64,000 nucleotides of DNA from Sulfurimonas indica (GTDB lineage Bacteria > Campylobacterota > Campylobacteria > Campylobacterales > Sulfurimonadaceae). Of this stretch, positions 1-9,437 are shown piece after piece. The stretch is taken from NCBI RefSeq assembly GCF_009192995.1, contig NZ_SDID01000008.1, positions 48,239 through 112,238 of the forward strand. Direction: 5' to 3'. The notes beneath the pieces were generated by a model. The model made no database searches. It was not told the DNA's origin and saw only the letters and a program-made list of their open reading frames with translations. Every line of letters begins with the position of its first letter. Positions within the stretch are counted from its first letter, which is position 1. A program made the position numbers and the translations under genes.

Positions 1-2
1 AA

Positions 3-656
3 AGCTCTACAAAAAAGGGTGAAACCTTAGTTGATACTGCAATGAACCTTGATGCTATGGGACCTCATGCAATCATTGTACGTCATCAAAATGCAGGTGT
101 TCCAAAGATACTCTCCAATCATACAAAAGCAGCAATTTTAAATGCCGGTGATGGTGCACATGCCCATCCATCACAGGCACTTCTTGATTTGTATACTTTA
201 CAAGAGCATTTTGGAGATGTCAGTGGGAAAAAGATAGCCATTATTGGAGATATCAAAAACTCGCGTGTGGCAAACTCAAATATTGAACTTCTTACTCGTT
301 TTGGAATGGAAGTTATTTTAGTCGCGCCTCCGCACTTCTTACCAAAAACAGACCTGCGTTCTACACATTATCTGCGTGAGATTATCGATGAGGTTGATGC
401 TATTATGAGTCTGCGAACACAGACAGAACGTCATTCATCGCAGAGTTATGCAAGTCTCAAAGATTATGCAAGTGACTTTTGTATTACCGAAGAGTTGATA
501 GGTGATAGAGATATCATCCTCTTACATCCCGGACCGGTCCATAGAAATATTGACATTACCGATGCTATGCTTGAAGATGAACGTTGTAAAGTGCTACAGC
601 AGGTCAGTAACGGTGTTAATATCCGAATGGCAATTCTTAAGAAGTTAATCGTTTAG
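3..656 (+). CDS. pyrB: Aspartate carbamoyltransferase, catalytic chain (5' end outside the window)
   Basis: This enzyme condenses carbamoyl phosphate with aspartate, the first committed step of pyrimidine synthesis, in the cytoplasm. The open frame runs in from the window edge: codons from position 3 read [13 protein letters not shown] before the internal Met at 42, so the gene is truncated by the window and does not start at 42. The visible part holds the STKKGE loop that reaches into the neighbouring active site, the [11 protein letters not shown] segment (about 45 residues after the internal Met) and the LHPGPVHRN motif near the end, all typical of ATCase. It ends with TAG four bases before the next gene, so it probably forms an operon with pabB. 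Confidence 0.95.
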   Translation, partial: SSTKKGETLVDTAMNLDAMGPHAIIVRHQNAGVPKILSNHTKAAILNAGDGAHAHPSQALLDLYTLQEHFGDVSGKKIAIIGDIKNSRVANSNIELLTRFGMEVILVAPPHFLPKTDLRSTHYLREIIDEVDAIMSLRTQTERHSSQSYASLKDYASDFCITEELIGDRDIILLHPGPVHRNIDITDAMLEDERCKVLQQVSNGVNIRMAILKKLIV

Positions 657-662
657 GCATTG

Positions 663-1601
663 ATGGGTTTTAACAAAGCAAATGCTCTTGCAAAAGAGGG
701 AAGACCTTTTTTAATTATCAGTGACTTTAAAGCGGACAATGTCGAAGTAATACCACTAAGTGAGCTTGAAGCACATGATATTGAGTATTGTATCTGCGAA
801 GATTACAGTTATAAAGAGCATGAACACTTTTTACAAAAATCTCCTCTTGATTTTTCTGAGTATAAAAAAAAATTTGATGCTGTAATTGAGAAAATAAAAG
901 CGGGCGAGACCTACATTTTAAACCTCACGCAGGCAACACCTATTGAGACAGAGCTCTCTCTTGATGAGATATACAGCCTTGCAAATGCACACTATAAACT
1001 GCGTTATAAAGATCAATTTGTCTGTTTTTCTCCAGAAAAATTCATCCAGATAAAAGAGAATAAGATTCATACTTTTCCGATGAAAGGTACTATTGATGCA
1101 GCAACTCCAAATGCAAAAGAGAAGATTTTGGCAAATCAAAAAGAGATGGCAGAGCATGTAATGATAGTTGACCTGTTGCGTAATGACCTCTCTATAGTTG
1201 CAACAAATGTAGAGGTTGAAGAGTTTCGCTATATCAAAAAGATTAATGCAGGTGCAAAAGAGCTGCTGCAGGTAAGTTCACATATCAGTGGCATTTTAGA
1301 TAGTTCTTGGCGAGAGCATTTAGGAGATATCTTACAAGTAATGCTGCCTGCAGGTAGCATCAGCGGTGCTCCAAAAAGATCTACTTTGGATATAATAGAG
1401 AGAGTAGAAGCGTATGAGAGAGGATTTTTCAGTGGAATTTTTGGTGTTTTTGATGGTCAGAGTTTTGACAGCGGTGTTATGATTCGTTTTATTGAAAAGT
1501 CTTCGGATGGATATCTTTACAAAAGTGGTGGAGGTATCACGCTTGACAGTAATGTCCGTATGGAATATGAAGAGTTGCAAGATAAGATATATCTACCTTA
1601 A
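663..1601 (+). CDS. pabB: Aminodeoxychorismate synthase component I (chorismate-binding enzyme)
   Basis: It converts chorismate to aminodeoxychorismate for folate synthesis, using ammonia from a glutamine amidotransferase partner. About 312 residues is short for PabB/TrpE because the N-terminal lobe is reduced, but the chorismate-binding core is complete: PMKGT near residue 142, VDLLRNDL, and the GSISGAPK...GFFSGIFG stretch near 230-265. The Lys in PMKGT (TrpE has Ala in PIAGT) argues for PabB rather than anthranilate synthase. A TTG at 660 directly precedes the ATG at 663, and the ATG is preferred. It follows pyrB by a few bases. A fused PabC lyase domain is not present. Confidence 0.85.
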   Translation: MGFNKANALAKEGRPFLIISDFKADNVEVIPLSELEAHDIEYCICEDYSYKEHEHFLQKSPLDFSEYKKKFDAVIEKIKAGETYILNLTQATPIETELSLDEIYSLANAHYKLRYKDQFVCFSPEKFIQIKENKIHTFPMKGTIDAATPNAKEKILANQKEMAEHVMIVDLLRNDLSIVATNVEVEEFRYIKKINAGAKELLQVSSHISGILDSSWREHLGDILQVMLPAGSISGAPKRSTLDIIERVEAYERGFFSGIFGVFDGQSFDSGVMIRFIEKSSDGYLYKSGGGITLDSNVRMEYEELQDKIYLP

Positions 1602-1615
1602 ATGAGAAGAGAGAG

Positions 1616-2923
1616 ATGTTGATAAAAGATTTTTTTACAAGTAGCTGGAGTTTTAATGAACAAGAGAGGGAGCTGCGCAGTAAATTTCAGATGATGAATA
1701 TAGCTATTGTCCTCTCATCAACAGCTGTTGTTTATGGGACTGTGCTTAATCTTTATAAAGAGTTTTTTTCTCTGGCAATATTTGAATTTTTGCTTTTTCT
1801 TGCAAATATTGTTTTATGGTATATGTTACGACGATCAAAAAAATTTTATGATTTTGTCTCTATTGCTGTTACTGCACAATTTACCTTTTTGCTTATTTTG
1901 CTTATTTATATAAGTTCACCAGAGGAGATGAAGCATACTTGGTACTTTACTTATCCAATTATTATATTATATTTTAAAAATGAGAAATATGCGATTCCTT
2001 GGTTTGTATTTTTAATTTCCATGCTTTTAATAGCGCCGTTTCAACCTTTTTTTGAAACACAATACAGTTTTTTTCAACTTTTTTATATCTCCTTTGTTCT
2101 GAGTATTGTAAGTATTATTGTATATTTTTACAAAGTAAAGATGGATGAAGCAACACAGATTATTTCTACTCAAGAGAAAATACTCTCAAAAAAAGTTGTT
2201 GAATTGACACAAAAAGATAAGATGCTTACTGTGCAGTCTAAGCAAGCTGTTATGGGTGAGATGATAAGTATGATAGCACATCAGTGGCGACAACCACTCT
2301 CTACTGTTACATTAAGCATTTCAAACCTTCAAGTAAAAAAACTTTTAGGAGAAGAGATAGAAGAGGAAGAGTTTGATCAAGCTTTGGAAAATATCAGCAA
2401 TACCGTTGTTTACCTCTCTCAAACTATAGATGATTTTCAAACTTACTTTCGTCCAGATAAAGAGTTTAGTTCTGTTGATATTAATGAGTTGATAGAAAAA
2501 GCAATAGGATTTGTAGAACCAAGGCTCAAAAAAACGGCTATTGAAATAAAGTTTTTTCCACAGCAGCGTCTTGTGGTTAATACATATGCAAATGAAATTA
2601 TTCAAGTATTGCTAAATATTATAAATAATGCTGTTGATGAACTGATTTCACGAAATATAAAATATCCTAAAGTAGTAATAAATGTTTTTAACAGAGATAA
2701 AGAGGTTGTTATTAGTATCGCAGATAATGCAGGAGGAATCGCTCCTGAGTATATTGATTCAATTTTCGAACCATACTTTAGTACGAAAGGAAAAAATGGA
2801 ACAGGCTTGGGACTTTATATGTCTCAGATGATTATGCAAAAACAGTTTCAGACGGCAATAGAAGTTAAAAGCACAAATTATGGTTCTATTTTTACAATAG
2901 TAGTTCCAAAGAAACTAGCTTAG
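1616..2923 (+). CDS. Membrane-bound sensor histidine kinase (orphan)
   Basis: A two-component sensor of 435 residues. The first 175 residues hold about six hydrophobic helices and no obvious ligand-binding domain, followed by a short coiled coil (about 180-205). The phosphoacceptor box reads AHQWRQPL with His222, a form common in Campylobacterota kinases. The HATPase domain follows, with the N box around NIINNAVDEL, the G1 box DNAGG and GTGLGLYMS near the C-terminus. The start is the ATG preceded by a purine-rich GAGAAGAGAGAG. No response regulator lies beside it: pabB is upstream and tal downstream. The signal sensed cannot be read from the sequence. Confidence 0.9.
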   Translation: MLIKDFFTSSWSFNEQERELRSKFQMMNIAIVLSSTAVVYGTVLNLYKEFFSLAIFEFLLFLANIVLWYMLRRSKKFYDFVSIAVTAQFTFLLILLIYISSPEEMKHTWYFTYPIIILYFKNEKYAIPWFVFLISMLLIAPFQPFFETQYSFFQLFYISFVLSIVSIIVYFYKVKMDEATQIISTQEKILSKKVVELTQKDKMLTVQSKQAVMGEMISMIAHQWRQPLSTVTLSISNLQVKKLLGEEIEEEEFDQALENISNTVVYLSQTIDDFQTYFRPDKEFSSVDINELIEKAIGFVEPRLKKTAIEIKFFPQQRLVVNTYANEIIQVLLNIINNAVDELISRNIKYPKVVINVFNRDKEVVISIADNAGGIAPEYIDSIFEPYFSTKGKNGTGLGLYMSQMIMQKQFQTAIEVKSTNYGSIFTIVVPKKLA

Positions 2924-2940
2924 TTTCAGATTTATTGGGT

Positions 2941-2946
2941 TATAAT
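2941..2946 (+). promoter_or_regulatory. -10 box of tal
   Basis: A TATAAT hexamer after GGGT, about 30 bases before the tal ATG, with a GAGGA ribosome site at 2962-2966. No recognisable -35 box is seen, which is usual for the housekeeping promoters of this phylum. Confidence 0.6.
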
Positions 2947-2975
2947 AGAGTCAAATTAATTGAGGATGAGTAAGA

Positions 2976-3956
2976 ATGTATATTGAAGATTTGAAGTTTT
3001 CACTGTGGGCTGATTTTATTGAGAGAGAGTATCTTGACAATGAATTTAAAGCATTGATAACAAAAAAAATAATCAATGGAGCAACTTCAAATCCGGCTAT
3101 ATTTAAAAATGCTATTTTAAATTCAGATGCATATATCTCTCAGCTTGAATCACTCGAAGATATGAGTGCAAAAGAGAAGTATGAAGCAGTAGCTATCTAT
3201 GACATAAAAAAAGCAGCAGATATTTTAAGACCACTTTATGATGCAGATGATGATGGATATGTAAGTATCGAGGTTGATCCTTTTTACTGTGATGATGCAG
3301 AAGCTACGATAGCTGAAGGTAAAAGACTTTTTTCTACAATAAATAGACCAAATGTTATGATAAAAGTACCTGCAACCGAGGCAGGATATGAGGCGATGGA
3401 AGCCTTGAGTGCAGAGGGAATACCTGTAAATGCTACACTTATCTTTAAGAAATCACAAGCAGTTGCATGTGCAGAGGCTTTTAAAAGAGGGACTGATAAG
3501 TATGGAAAAAAAGTAGATACGGTCATTAGTATCTTTGTCTCACGTGTTGATCGTGCTTTAGACAAGATGCTCTCTGAACATAACATCGAAGTGGCTTTGA
3601 CAGGGATTTATAACTCTTCCGTTATATATGAAGCGATTGAAGAGATGAAAGTCTCTGGCTGTCGTGCACTCTTTGCGAGTACAGGAGTCAAAGATGACTC
3701 TCTTCCTGCACACTATTATGTAGAAAAACTTTTAGCATACAACAGTGTAAATACAGCTCCAATAGATACTATTAAAGCATTTGATGCAGATGGCAAAAAA
3801 GAAAAAGCACTCCCAATCAATCAAGATCTTGTAACAACACATTTTGCAAAACTCAAATCTATTGGTATTAATCTTGATGATATTTTGCAAAAGCAGATAG
3901 ATGATGGTCTACTCGCATTTAAAGAAGCATTTCAAGAGATATTGGAGGCGTTATGA
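2976..3956 (+). CDS. tal: Transaldolase
   Basis: It transfers a dihydroxyacetone unit between sugar phosphates in the non-oxidative pentose phosphate pathway (cytoplasm). At 326 residues it matches the family length. Visible motifs are NGATSNPAIFKNAI near residue 35, the Schiff-base region VMIKVPAT near 128, VNATLIF near 150 and SIFVSRVD near 190. It has its own promoter, and its stop overlaps the pilT start (ATGA), so the two are translationally coupled although their functions are unrelated. Confidence 0.93.
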   Translation: MYIEDLKFSLWADFIEREYLDNEFKALITKKIINGATSNPAIFKNAILNSDAYISQLESLEDMSAKEKYEAVAIYDIKKAADILRPLYDADDDGYVSIEVDPFYCDDAEATIAEGKRLFSTINRPNVMIKVPATEAGYEAMEALSAEGIPVNATLIFKKSQAVACAEAFKRGTDKYGKKVDTVISIFVSRVDRALDKMLSEHNIEVALTGIYNSSVIYEAIEEMKVSGCRALFASTGVKDDSLPAHYYVEKLLAYNSVNTAPIDTIKAFDADGKKEKALPINQDLVTTHFAKLKSIGINLDDILQKQIDDGLLAFKEAFQEILEAL

Positions 3957-5146
3957 ATGTAGATGTAGATGTTAGTAAATTAACTTTTGAGCAGCTTAAA
4001 AGGGTAAGAATCCATCTTAAAAAGATGATTGAAGTAGGTGGTTCTGACCTTCATATCAAAGCCAATTCTGTTATACGGGCACGTATAAACGGAAAAATTG
4101 TACAATTTTCAGGTGGGATTTTTGCAAAAGAGGATGCACTGACTTTTGCAAAAGAGCTATTAAAAGGTCGTTTTGCTGAGTTTGTTGAGAAAAAAGAACT
4201 TGACTTGGTCTATCCTTTTGATGAAAACAACCGTTTTCGTGTCAATATCTTTTTTCAGATGGATGGCGTCTCAGCAGTATTTCGTGTTATTCCTATAAAA
4301 ATCCCATCACTTGAAGAGCTTCACCTTCCAGAGATTGTAAAAAGTTTTGCCTATAAAGAGAGAGGGCTTGTACTGGTAACGGGTGTTACGGGATCTGGTA
4401 AATCAACGACTTTAGCAGCCTTGATTAATGAGATAAATATAAATCGTAAGAAACACATCATTACAATTGAGGACCCGATTGAATTTGTTCATAAAGATAG
4501 AGGGTGTATTATAAATCAGCGCTCAGTGGGGCAAGATACGCTCTCTTTTGGTACGGCACTGCGTGCGGCACTGCGTGAGGATCCGGATATTATTTTAGTT
4601 GGAGAGATGCGTGACCGCGAGACGATTAACTTGGCTCTTCATGCGGCAGATACCGGACACTTGGTATTCTCAACGCTGCATACAGTTGATGCAAAAGAGA
4701 CAATTAACCGTATTATTGCGCAGTTTCCAACAGAGGAGCAAAACCGTGTAAGACTTTCAGTTGCAGGAGTACTTCAAGGTGTCATCTCACAAAGGCTTGT
4801 TCCTACTATTGATGGTGGACGTCGTGCTGCACTCGAGATTCTTGTTCGAACACCTACAATCGAGAAGCTTATTATGGAGAATCGAGACTACGAGATTCGT
4901 GATGCGATTGAAGCAGGGAAAGAGCATTATAAATCACAGAGTTTTGACCAGGCGATTTTTGACCTTTATAATGAAAAAATCATCTCAAAAGAACAAGCAC
5001 TTGACAATGCAACAAGTGCGTCTGACCTGGAGCTTAAGATCTCTGGTCTTACATCTGGAAAAATTACAAGTAATCCAAATGAAAAGGTCGAAGCACCAAA
5101 AGCAGTAGATATTTCACAAGATGACGATATCTTCGATTTAAAGTAA
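3953..5146 (+). CDS. pilT: PilT-family twitching motility ATPase
   Basis: A hexameric AAA-type ATPase that powers pilus retraction at the inner membrane. Its 397 residues include an N-terminal PAS-like region, Walker A GVTGSGKST near residue 145, the Asp box, Walker B DIILVGEMRD near 213 and the His box HTVDAKETINR near 243. The acidic C-terminal tail (QDDDIFDLK) is unlike the core. It starts by ATGA overlap with tal and has a GGAGG site four bases upstream. No other type IV pilus gene is in the window, so the machine it serves must be encoded elsewhere. Confidence 0.9.
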   Translation: MNVDVDVSKLTFEQLKRVRIHLKKMIEVGGSDLHIKANSVIRARINGKIVQFSGGIFAKEDALTFAKELLKGRFAEFVEKKELDLVYPFDENNRFRVNIFFQMDGVSAVFRVIPIKIPSLEELHLPEIVKSFAYKERGLVLVTGVTGSGKSTTLAALINEININRKKHIITIEDPIEFVHKDRGCIINQRSVGQDTLSFGTALRAALREDPDIILVGEMRDRETINLALHAADTGHLVFSTLHTVDAKETINRIIAQFPTEEQNRVRLSVAGVLQGVISQRLVPTIDGGRRAALEILVRTPTIEKLIMENRDYEIRDAIEAGKEHYKSQSFDQAIFDLYNEKIISKEQALDNATSASDLELKISGLTSGKITSNPNEKVEAPKAVDISQDDDIFDLK

Positions 5147-5165
5147 AGTTTAAATCAAAAATAGA

Positions 5166-5171
5166 TATAAT
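5166..5171 (+). promoter_or_regulatory. -10 box of rplY
   Basis: TATAAT at 30 bases before the rplY ATG, with an AAGGA ribosome site at 5190-5194. A weak AT-only hairpin (arms 5135-5142 and 5149-5156) lies just upstream, across the pilT stop. Confidence 0.6.
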
Positions 5172-5200
5172 TGCGCCCATTTTAAAATTAAGGACTTCAT

Positions 5201-5737
5201 ATGTTAGAAGGTATAGTTAGAGAGAGTACTGGCAAACAAGCTACAAAAGCTTTACGCCGCGATGGTTATCTAATTGCAAATATTTACGGAAAAGGGCTTG
5301 AAAATATCAATGCTGCATTCAAAGAGAATGAATATATCCGTACTGTGCGCAACAAAGATACATTAGCATTCCCAGTAAAAGTTGGGGGCAAAGAAATGAA
5401 TGTTGTGGTTCAATCATATGAGTCTCATCCAGTAACTGGTAAACTTTTACACGTTGATTTAATGGTAGCACAACCAGGTGTTCTTACACATTTTATGGTC
5501 CCTGTAGAAGCAGTTGGTGAAGCAATCGGTCTTAAAAACAAAGGTCTTGTAAACATTGCAAAAAGACGTTTACGTGTGAAAGCAAAAATCGAAGATCTTC
5601 CAAAAGCAATCGTTATCGATGTAACTGAGATGGATTTAGGTGATTCTAAACTTATCCGTGACATCGAAGCACCAGCTGGTGTTACATTCACAGATGCTGA
5701 TCGTGTATCAGTACTAAGTATCATTAAAGCTAAGTAA
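5201..5737 (+). CDS. rplY: 50S ribosomal protein L25, long (Ctc/TL5) form
   Basis: It binds 5S rRNA in the large ribosomal subunit. At 178 residues it has both the N-terminal L25 domain (about 1-90; [16 protein letters not shown] at the start) and the C-terminal Ctc beta domain (about 95-178), as in other Campylobacterota. It opens the conserved block rplY-pth-lptF/G-lysA. The pth ATG follows the stop by two bases, and pairing L25 with peptidyl-tRNA hydrolase is widespread. Confidence 0.93.
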   Translation: MLEGIVRESTGKQATKALRRDGYLIANIYGKGLENINAAFKENEYIRTVRNKDTLAFPVKVGGKEMNVVVQSYESHPVTGKLLHVDLMVAQPGVLTHFMVPVEAVGEAIGLKNKGLVNIAKRRLRVKAKIEDLPKAIVIDVTEMDLGDSKLIRDIEAPAGVTFTDADRVSVLSIIKAK

Positions 5738-5739
5738 TT

Positions 5740-6315
5740 ATGCTCATAGTCGGACTGGGTAATCCAGGATCTGATTATGAAAAAACACGTCATAATATAG
5801 GCTTTATGGTTATTGATGAGCTTTGTGCTCGTCATAACGCTTCAAAGCTCTCTTCTTCATCATTTCAAGGTGAACTCTATAAATTTCAAAACAGTTCTGT
5901 TTCTTTAGAAAATCATTTTTTATTAAAACCGCTGACCTATATGAATCTCTCAGGTGATTCTGTTGTAAAGGTAAAAAACTTTTACAAACTTGAAGATGTT
6001 GTTGTAATACATGATGATTTAGACCTCCCTTTTGGAGCACTTCGCTTTAAAAAAGGTGGTGGACATGGCGGTCATAATGGACTGAAATCTATAGACAGTA
6101 AAATAGGTCGAGAGTATATCCGTGTTCGAATGGGCATAGGAAAACCAACACACAAAGGGGAAGTGGCTTCTTATGTTTTAAGCGAGTTTTGTGATGAGAA
6201 TAAAAAATGCTTAGATAAGTTTATAAAGAGTGCTGCTGATGCGGTGGATTTTTTACTAGAGCACTCTTTGGATGAAACGCGTTGTAAATATTCTAAAAAA
6301 GGGATGGAGTGTTAG
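5740..6315 (+). CDS. pth: Peptidyl-tRNA hydrolase
   Basis: It recycles tRNA by cleaving peptidyl-tRNA released from stalled ribosomes. The 191-residue sequence begins LIVGLGNPGSDYEKTRHNIGF with the catalytic His in TRHN, followed by LKPLTYMNLSG, HDDLDLPFG and GGHGGHNGLKSI, all signatures of bacterial Pth. It sits two bases after rplY and overlaps the start of the next permease gene by seven bases. Confidence 0.95.
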   Translation: MLIVGLGNPGSDYEKTRHNIGFMVIDELCARHNASKLSSSSFQGELYKFQNSSVSLENHFLLKPLTYMNLSGDSVVKVKNFYKLEDVVVIHDDLDLPFGALRFKKGGGHGGHNGLKSIDSKIGREYIRVRMGIGKPTHKGEVASYVLSEFCDENKKCLDKFIKSAADAVDFLLEHSLDETRCKYSKKGMEC

Positions 6316-7379
6316 CATTTAGATATATAGCGATGCACTATTTGAAGTATTTTTTTATAATACTTGGTGCATTGGTCCTTTTTGTTGTTGGTTTTGACTA
6401 TATGGAGCATGCTTCAGAACTTTCAAAATCAGCGAATTTACTCCTAATATACCTTGTATATCAGGCTTTTTATGCCATCGATCTGCTTCTACCGCTCTCT
6501 TTGGTCTTTGCTATGATATCGACAAAAATCTTTCTTATTCGTTCCAATGCACTTGTCTCATTTTTCTCACTAGGGTACTCACGTGTAGACATTCTCAAGC
6601 CTTTTGTTCTTATTGCAACGACTATTATTGTACTTTTTATATCACTTCATACATGGTCAAGTTTTGCACGTGCTCAGGAGTTCTCGCGTAATATTCGAAA
6701 GCATGCGCAGTATCTTAATCCAACAAGGGACCTCTTTTTTACATACAAAGGAAAATATGTCTATTTTTCCAAGCTTTTACCACTGCAAGAGAGAGCTGAG
6801 GGGGTACGTGTTTTTAGTGTGAAAAACAACTCTTTAAAAGAGGTTGTAACTGCAAAATCTGCGGAATACAGAGATGATTTTTGGCATATTAAAAAGGGTG
6901 ATTTAATTACAAAGCCAGATGACCTTTCTTTGGCATCTCCCGGTATTTCTGTGCGTGAAGCAGATGATTTGAAGATTTTAGAGGGCTTTCGACCACGTAT
7001 GCTTGATCAGGTTTATGAAGGGAAAGTGAACTTTACAATTATCGATGGTTTAGAGGCGATATCACTTTTGGAGAGTCAGGGGATTGATACACGAACGATA
7101 CGGGGAGCCTTATATAAAATCTTTATCTATCCGTTTTTTGTACCTTGTCTGATTGTCATTATCTTCTTCTTTGTTCCTATGAGTGTACGTTTCTTAAATG
7201 TATCACTTTTTAGCTTTGGTGCAATATTGGTAACACTGCTTGTTTGGGGAATCATTATGATGTTAATCGAGCTCTCAAATAATAAAACCATCCCGAGTGA
7301 AGTCGGAATTATTGGTCCTGTAATCATTCTTCTTTTAATTGCCCTGCGACAGTGGAGAAAGTATAGACTTGCAACTTAG
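6309..7379 (+). CDS. LptF/LptG-family lipopolysaccharide export permease
   Basis: An inner-membrane subunit of the Lpt transporter that extracts lipopolysaccharide for delivery to the outer membrane. It has 356 residues with the family layout: about three transmembrane helices in the first 110 residues, a periplasmic domain (about 115-265), then three C-terminal helices. The GTG start overlaps the end of pth by seven bases. Whether it is LptF or LptG cannot be settled from this sequence alone, and its partner is not in the window. Confidence 0.85.
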   Translation: MLAFRYIAMHYLKYFFIILGALVLFVVGFDYMEHASELSKSANLLLIYLVYQAFYAIDLLLPLSLVFAMISTKIFLIRSNALVSFFSLGYSRVDILKPFVLIATTIIVLFISLHTWSSFARAQEFSRNIRKHAQYLNPTRDLFFTYKGKYVYFSKLLPLQERAEGVRVFSVKNNSLKEVVTAKSAEYRDDFWHIKKGDLITKPDDLSLASPGISVREADDLKILEGFRPRMLDQVYEGKVNFTIIDGLEAISLLESQGIDTRTIRGALYKIFIYPFFVPCLIVIIFFFVPMSVRFLNVSLFSFGAILVTLLVWGIIMMLIELSNNKTIPSEVGIIGPVIILLLIALRQWRKYRLAT

Positions 7380-7401
7380 CCACTTATAAGCACTATTAGG
7401 G

Positions 7402-7407
7402 TAAAAT
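7402..7407 (+). promoter_or_regulatory. Probable -10 box of lysA
   Basis: GGGTAAAAT in the 53-base gap after the permease gene, about 26 bases before the lysA ATG. It may be an internal promoter for the lysA-HAD-pheA-hisC run. Confidence 0.4.
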
Positions 7408-7432
7408 CATCTAAAAAATATTTGGAATTTTT

Positions 7433-8644
7433 ATGATTGATTTTAAAGAATTGGCAAAAGAGTATGGTACACCTCTTTATGTTTATGATTTTGACTATAT
7501 GGCTACGCAGTATGAAGAGCTCAAGAGTGCTTTTCGCGGTAGAAAATCCATTATTGCGTACGCTGTAAAAGCAAACTCAAACCTAAGTGTCATTAAACAC
7601 TTTGCAAAGCTTGGAAGCGGAGCTGATTGTGTAAGTATCGGTGAAGTCCGTCGTGCTTTTTTAGCAGGTATTCCAGCTTACAAAATCATTTTCTCAGGTG
7701 TTGGTAAGAGTGATGATGAGATTCGTGAAGCGATAGAACGCGATATTCTCTATATCAATGTGGAGAGCGAAGCAGAACTTGGTCGTGTTGAGCTTATCGC
7801 AAAAGAGTTAGGTAAAGCTGCACGTATCAGTATACGAGTAAACCCAAATATTGATCCAAAAACGCACCCATATATCTCAACAGGACTGCATGACAATAAG
7901 TTTGGAGTAGATCTCTCCACTGCAAAGAGAATGTACATCAGAGCGAACAACTCTGAAAATTTAGACCCTGTCGGTATCCATTTTCATATCGGCTCACAAC
8001 TTACAGAACTTGAACCTATCCGTGAGGCTGCTGTTATCGTTGCTGACTTGGTTCGCTCACTTGAAGCGATTGATATTGAGTTGAAATTCTTTGATGTTGG
8101 TGGTGGTCTTGGTATCAAGTATGATGATGAGACAACGATTCAGCCATACGATTATGCACAGGCGATTTTAAGTACACTTACTGGTCTTGATATGACGATT
8201 CTTTGTGAACCGGGGCGTTTTCTAACAGCAAATGCAGGCTATTTTGTAACAAAAGTGCTGTATGAAAAACAAAATGGTGAGAAAAGATTTGTAGTCGTTG
8301 ATGGTGCGATGAATGACTTGCTGCGTCCATCACTTTACAATGCCTATCATGAGATAGAGGTCCTTACAGAGAGTAAAGCTGAGAAGCGCGCAGTTGATAT
8401 CGTCGGACCGGTATGTGAAAGCGGTGACTTTTTTGCAAAGGATTATCCTTTGCCACCACTAGAGCATAATGACCTGCTTGTTATTAAGAGTGCAGGAGCT
8501 TATGGCTTTGGTATGGGAAGTAACTATAATACGCGTGGAAGAAGTGCTGAAGTTGCTGTTGAAAACGGTAAAGCAAGACTCATTCGCAAACGTGAAAGTT
8601 TTGAAGATTTGATTGCATTAGAGCAAGAATTTTTAGAGGATTAA
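7433..8644 (+). CDS. lysA: Diaminopimelate decarboxylase
   Basis: It decarboxylates meso-diaminopimelate to L-lysine with pyridoxal phosphate. The 403 residues show the PLP lysine in YAVKANSN (near 47), HFHIGSQ (near 185), GGGLGIKY (near 225), EPGRFL and CESGDFF (near 327), and a C-terminal AGAYGFGMGSNYN. All catalytic positions look intact. The next gene starts one base after the stop. Confidence 0.95.
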   Translation: MIDFKELAKEYGTPLYVYDFDYMATQYEELKSAFRGRKSIIAYAVKANSNLSVIKHFAKLGSGADCVSIGEVRRAFLAGIPAYKIIFSGVGKSDDEIREAIERDILYINVESEAELGRVELIAKELGKAARISIRVNPNIDPKTHPYISTGLHDNKFGVDLSTAKRMYIRANNSENLDPVGIHFHIGSQLTELEPIREAAVIVADLVRSLEAIDIELKFFDVGGGLGIKYDDETTIQPYDYAQAILSTLTGLDMTILCEPGRFLTANAGYFVTKVLYEKQNGEKRFVVVDGAMNDLLRPSLYNAYHEIEVLTESKAEKRAVDIVGPVCESGDFFAKDYPLPPLEHNDLLVIKSAGAYGFGMGSNYNTRGRSAEVAVENGKARLIRKRESFEDLIALEQEFLED

Positions 8645-8645
8645 G

Positions 8646-9437
8646 ATGTACTTCATAGATGTTCAGGGTACGCTTATCAGTGATGCAGATAAATCTCCTA
8701 TCAGAGGTTCACGAGAGTTTATAGAGTATTTAAACAGTGAGAATCTCCCATATATGGTGATTACGAACAATACAAAAAAAGCATCATCTGATTTTTATAA
8801 CTACCTGACATCTATCGGTTTTGAATTCTCTTTTGAGAAATATTTAGATCCTTTAATGCTTTTAGAGTCTCGTGTAAGTAAAGATGCTGTAGCAGCCTAT
8901 GGAGCAGAGGAGTTTTTAAATACTTTGCAAAATATGGGTTATACGCTTGATTATAAAACTCCAAAAACTGTTTTGATTGCCATCAAAGAAGATTTTAGTG
9001 CAGATGAATATGCACAGATGATTGACTTTTTACTCTCGGGTGCAAAACTTGTTGGTATGCATGAAACATCCATCTATGCAAAAAACAACAAACGCTATCC
9101 TGGTGTGGGAGCTATTCTAAAAATGTTACAGTTTGCAACAAGTACGTCGTATGAGGTTGTTGGCAAACCAAGCAGTGCTTTTTATGATGAGGCTTTGCAA
9201 AGATTGCAAGCTCAAGATAAAAGTGCAAGTTTTGATCAGGTGACAATTATCAGTGATGATGTAAAAGGGGACCTTGGTGGTGCAAAAGAGCTTGGAATGC
9301 ATACAGTTTTTGTGACAAGCGGAAAGTACAAATCAGCCCAGGAGATAGTACCATTTTTAGAAGAGCATCTAAAGCCGAACAGCATCAAAAAGGATATGCA
9401 AGAGGTGTTAGAGAGTGTAAAGGGAGAGGGATTATGA
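8646..9437 (+). CDS. HAD-superfamily hydrolase, NagD-like (CII cap), DxQGT variant
   Basis: A 263-residue haloacid-dehalogenase-fold protein related to the NagD group. Motif I is DVQGT at residues 5-9, where active phosphatases normally carry DxDGT. The nucleophile Asp5 is kept but the usual second Asp (acid/base) is Gln7. Motif II is ITNNT, the motif III lysine lies in VGKPS near 180, and motif IV is SDDVKGDLGGA near 205. The gene lies between lysA and pheA, as it does in other Campylobacterota as I recall them. The substrate is unknown, and the Gln may reduce or change phosphatase activity. Confidence 0.8.
   Translation: MYFIDVQGTLISDADKSPIRGSREFIEYLNSENLPYMVITNNTKKASSDFYNYLTSIGFEFSFEKYLDPLMLLESRVSKDAVAAYGAEEFLNTLQNMGYTLDYKTPKTVLIAIKEDFSADEYAQMIDFLLSGAKLVGMHETSIYAKNNKRYPGVGAILKMLQFATSTSYEVVGKPSSAFYDEALQRLQAQDKSASFDQVTIISDDVKGDLGGAKELGMHTVFVTSGKYKSAQEIVPFLEEHLKPNSIKKDMQEVLESVKGEGL

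Noticed and set aside
5135..5156. Intrinsic terminator after pilT
   Set aside because: The 8-base arms are only A/T apart from one G-C pair and lack a following T-run; too weak to call.
5425..5835. A 136-residue minus-strand frame across the rplY-pth junction
   Set aside because: It covers two certain genes on the other strand and has no recognisable domain.
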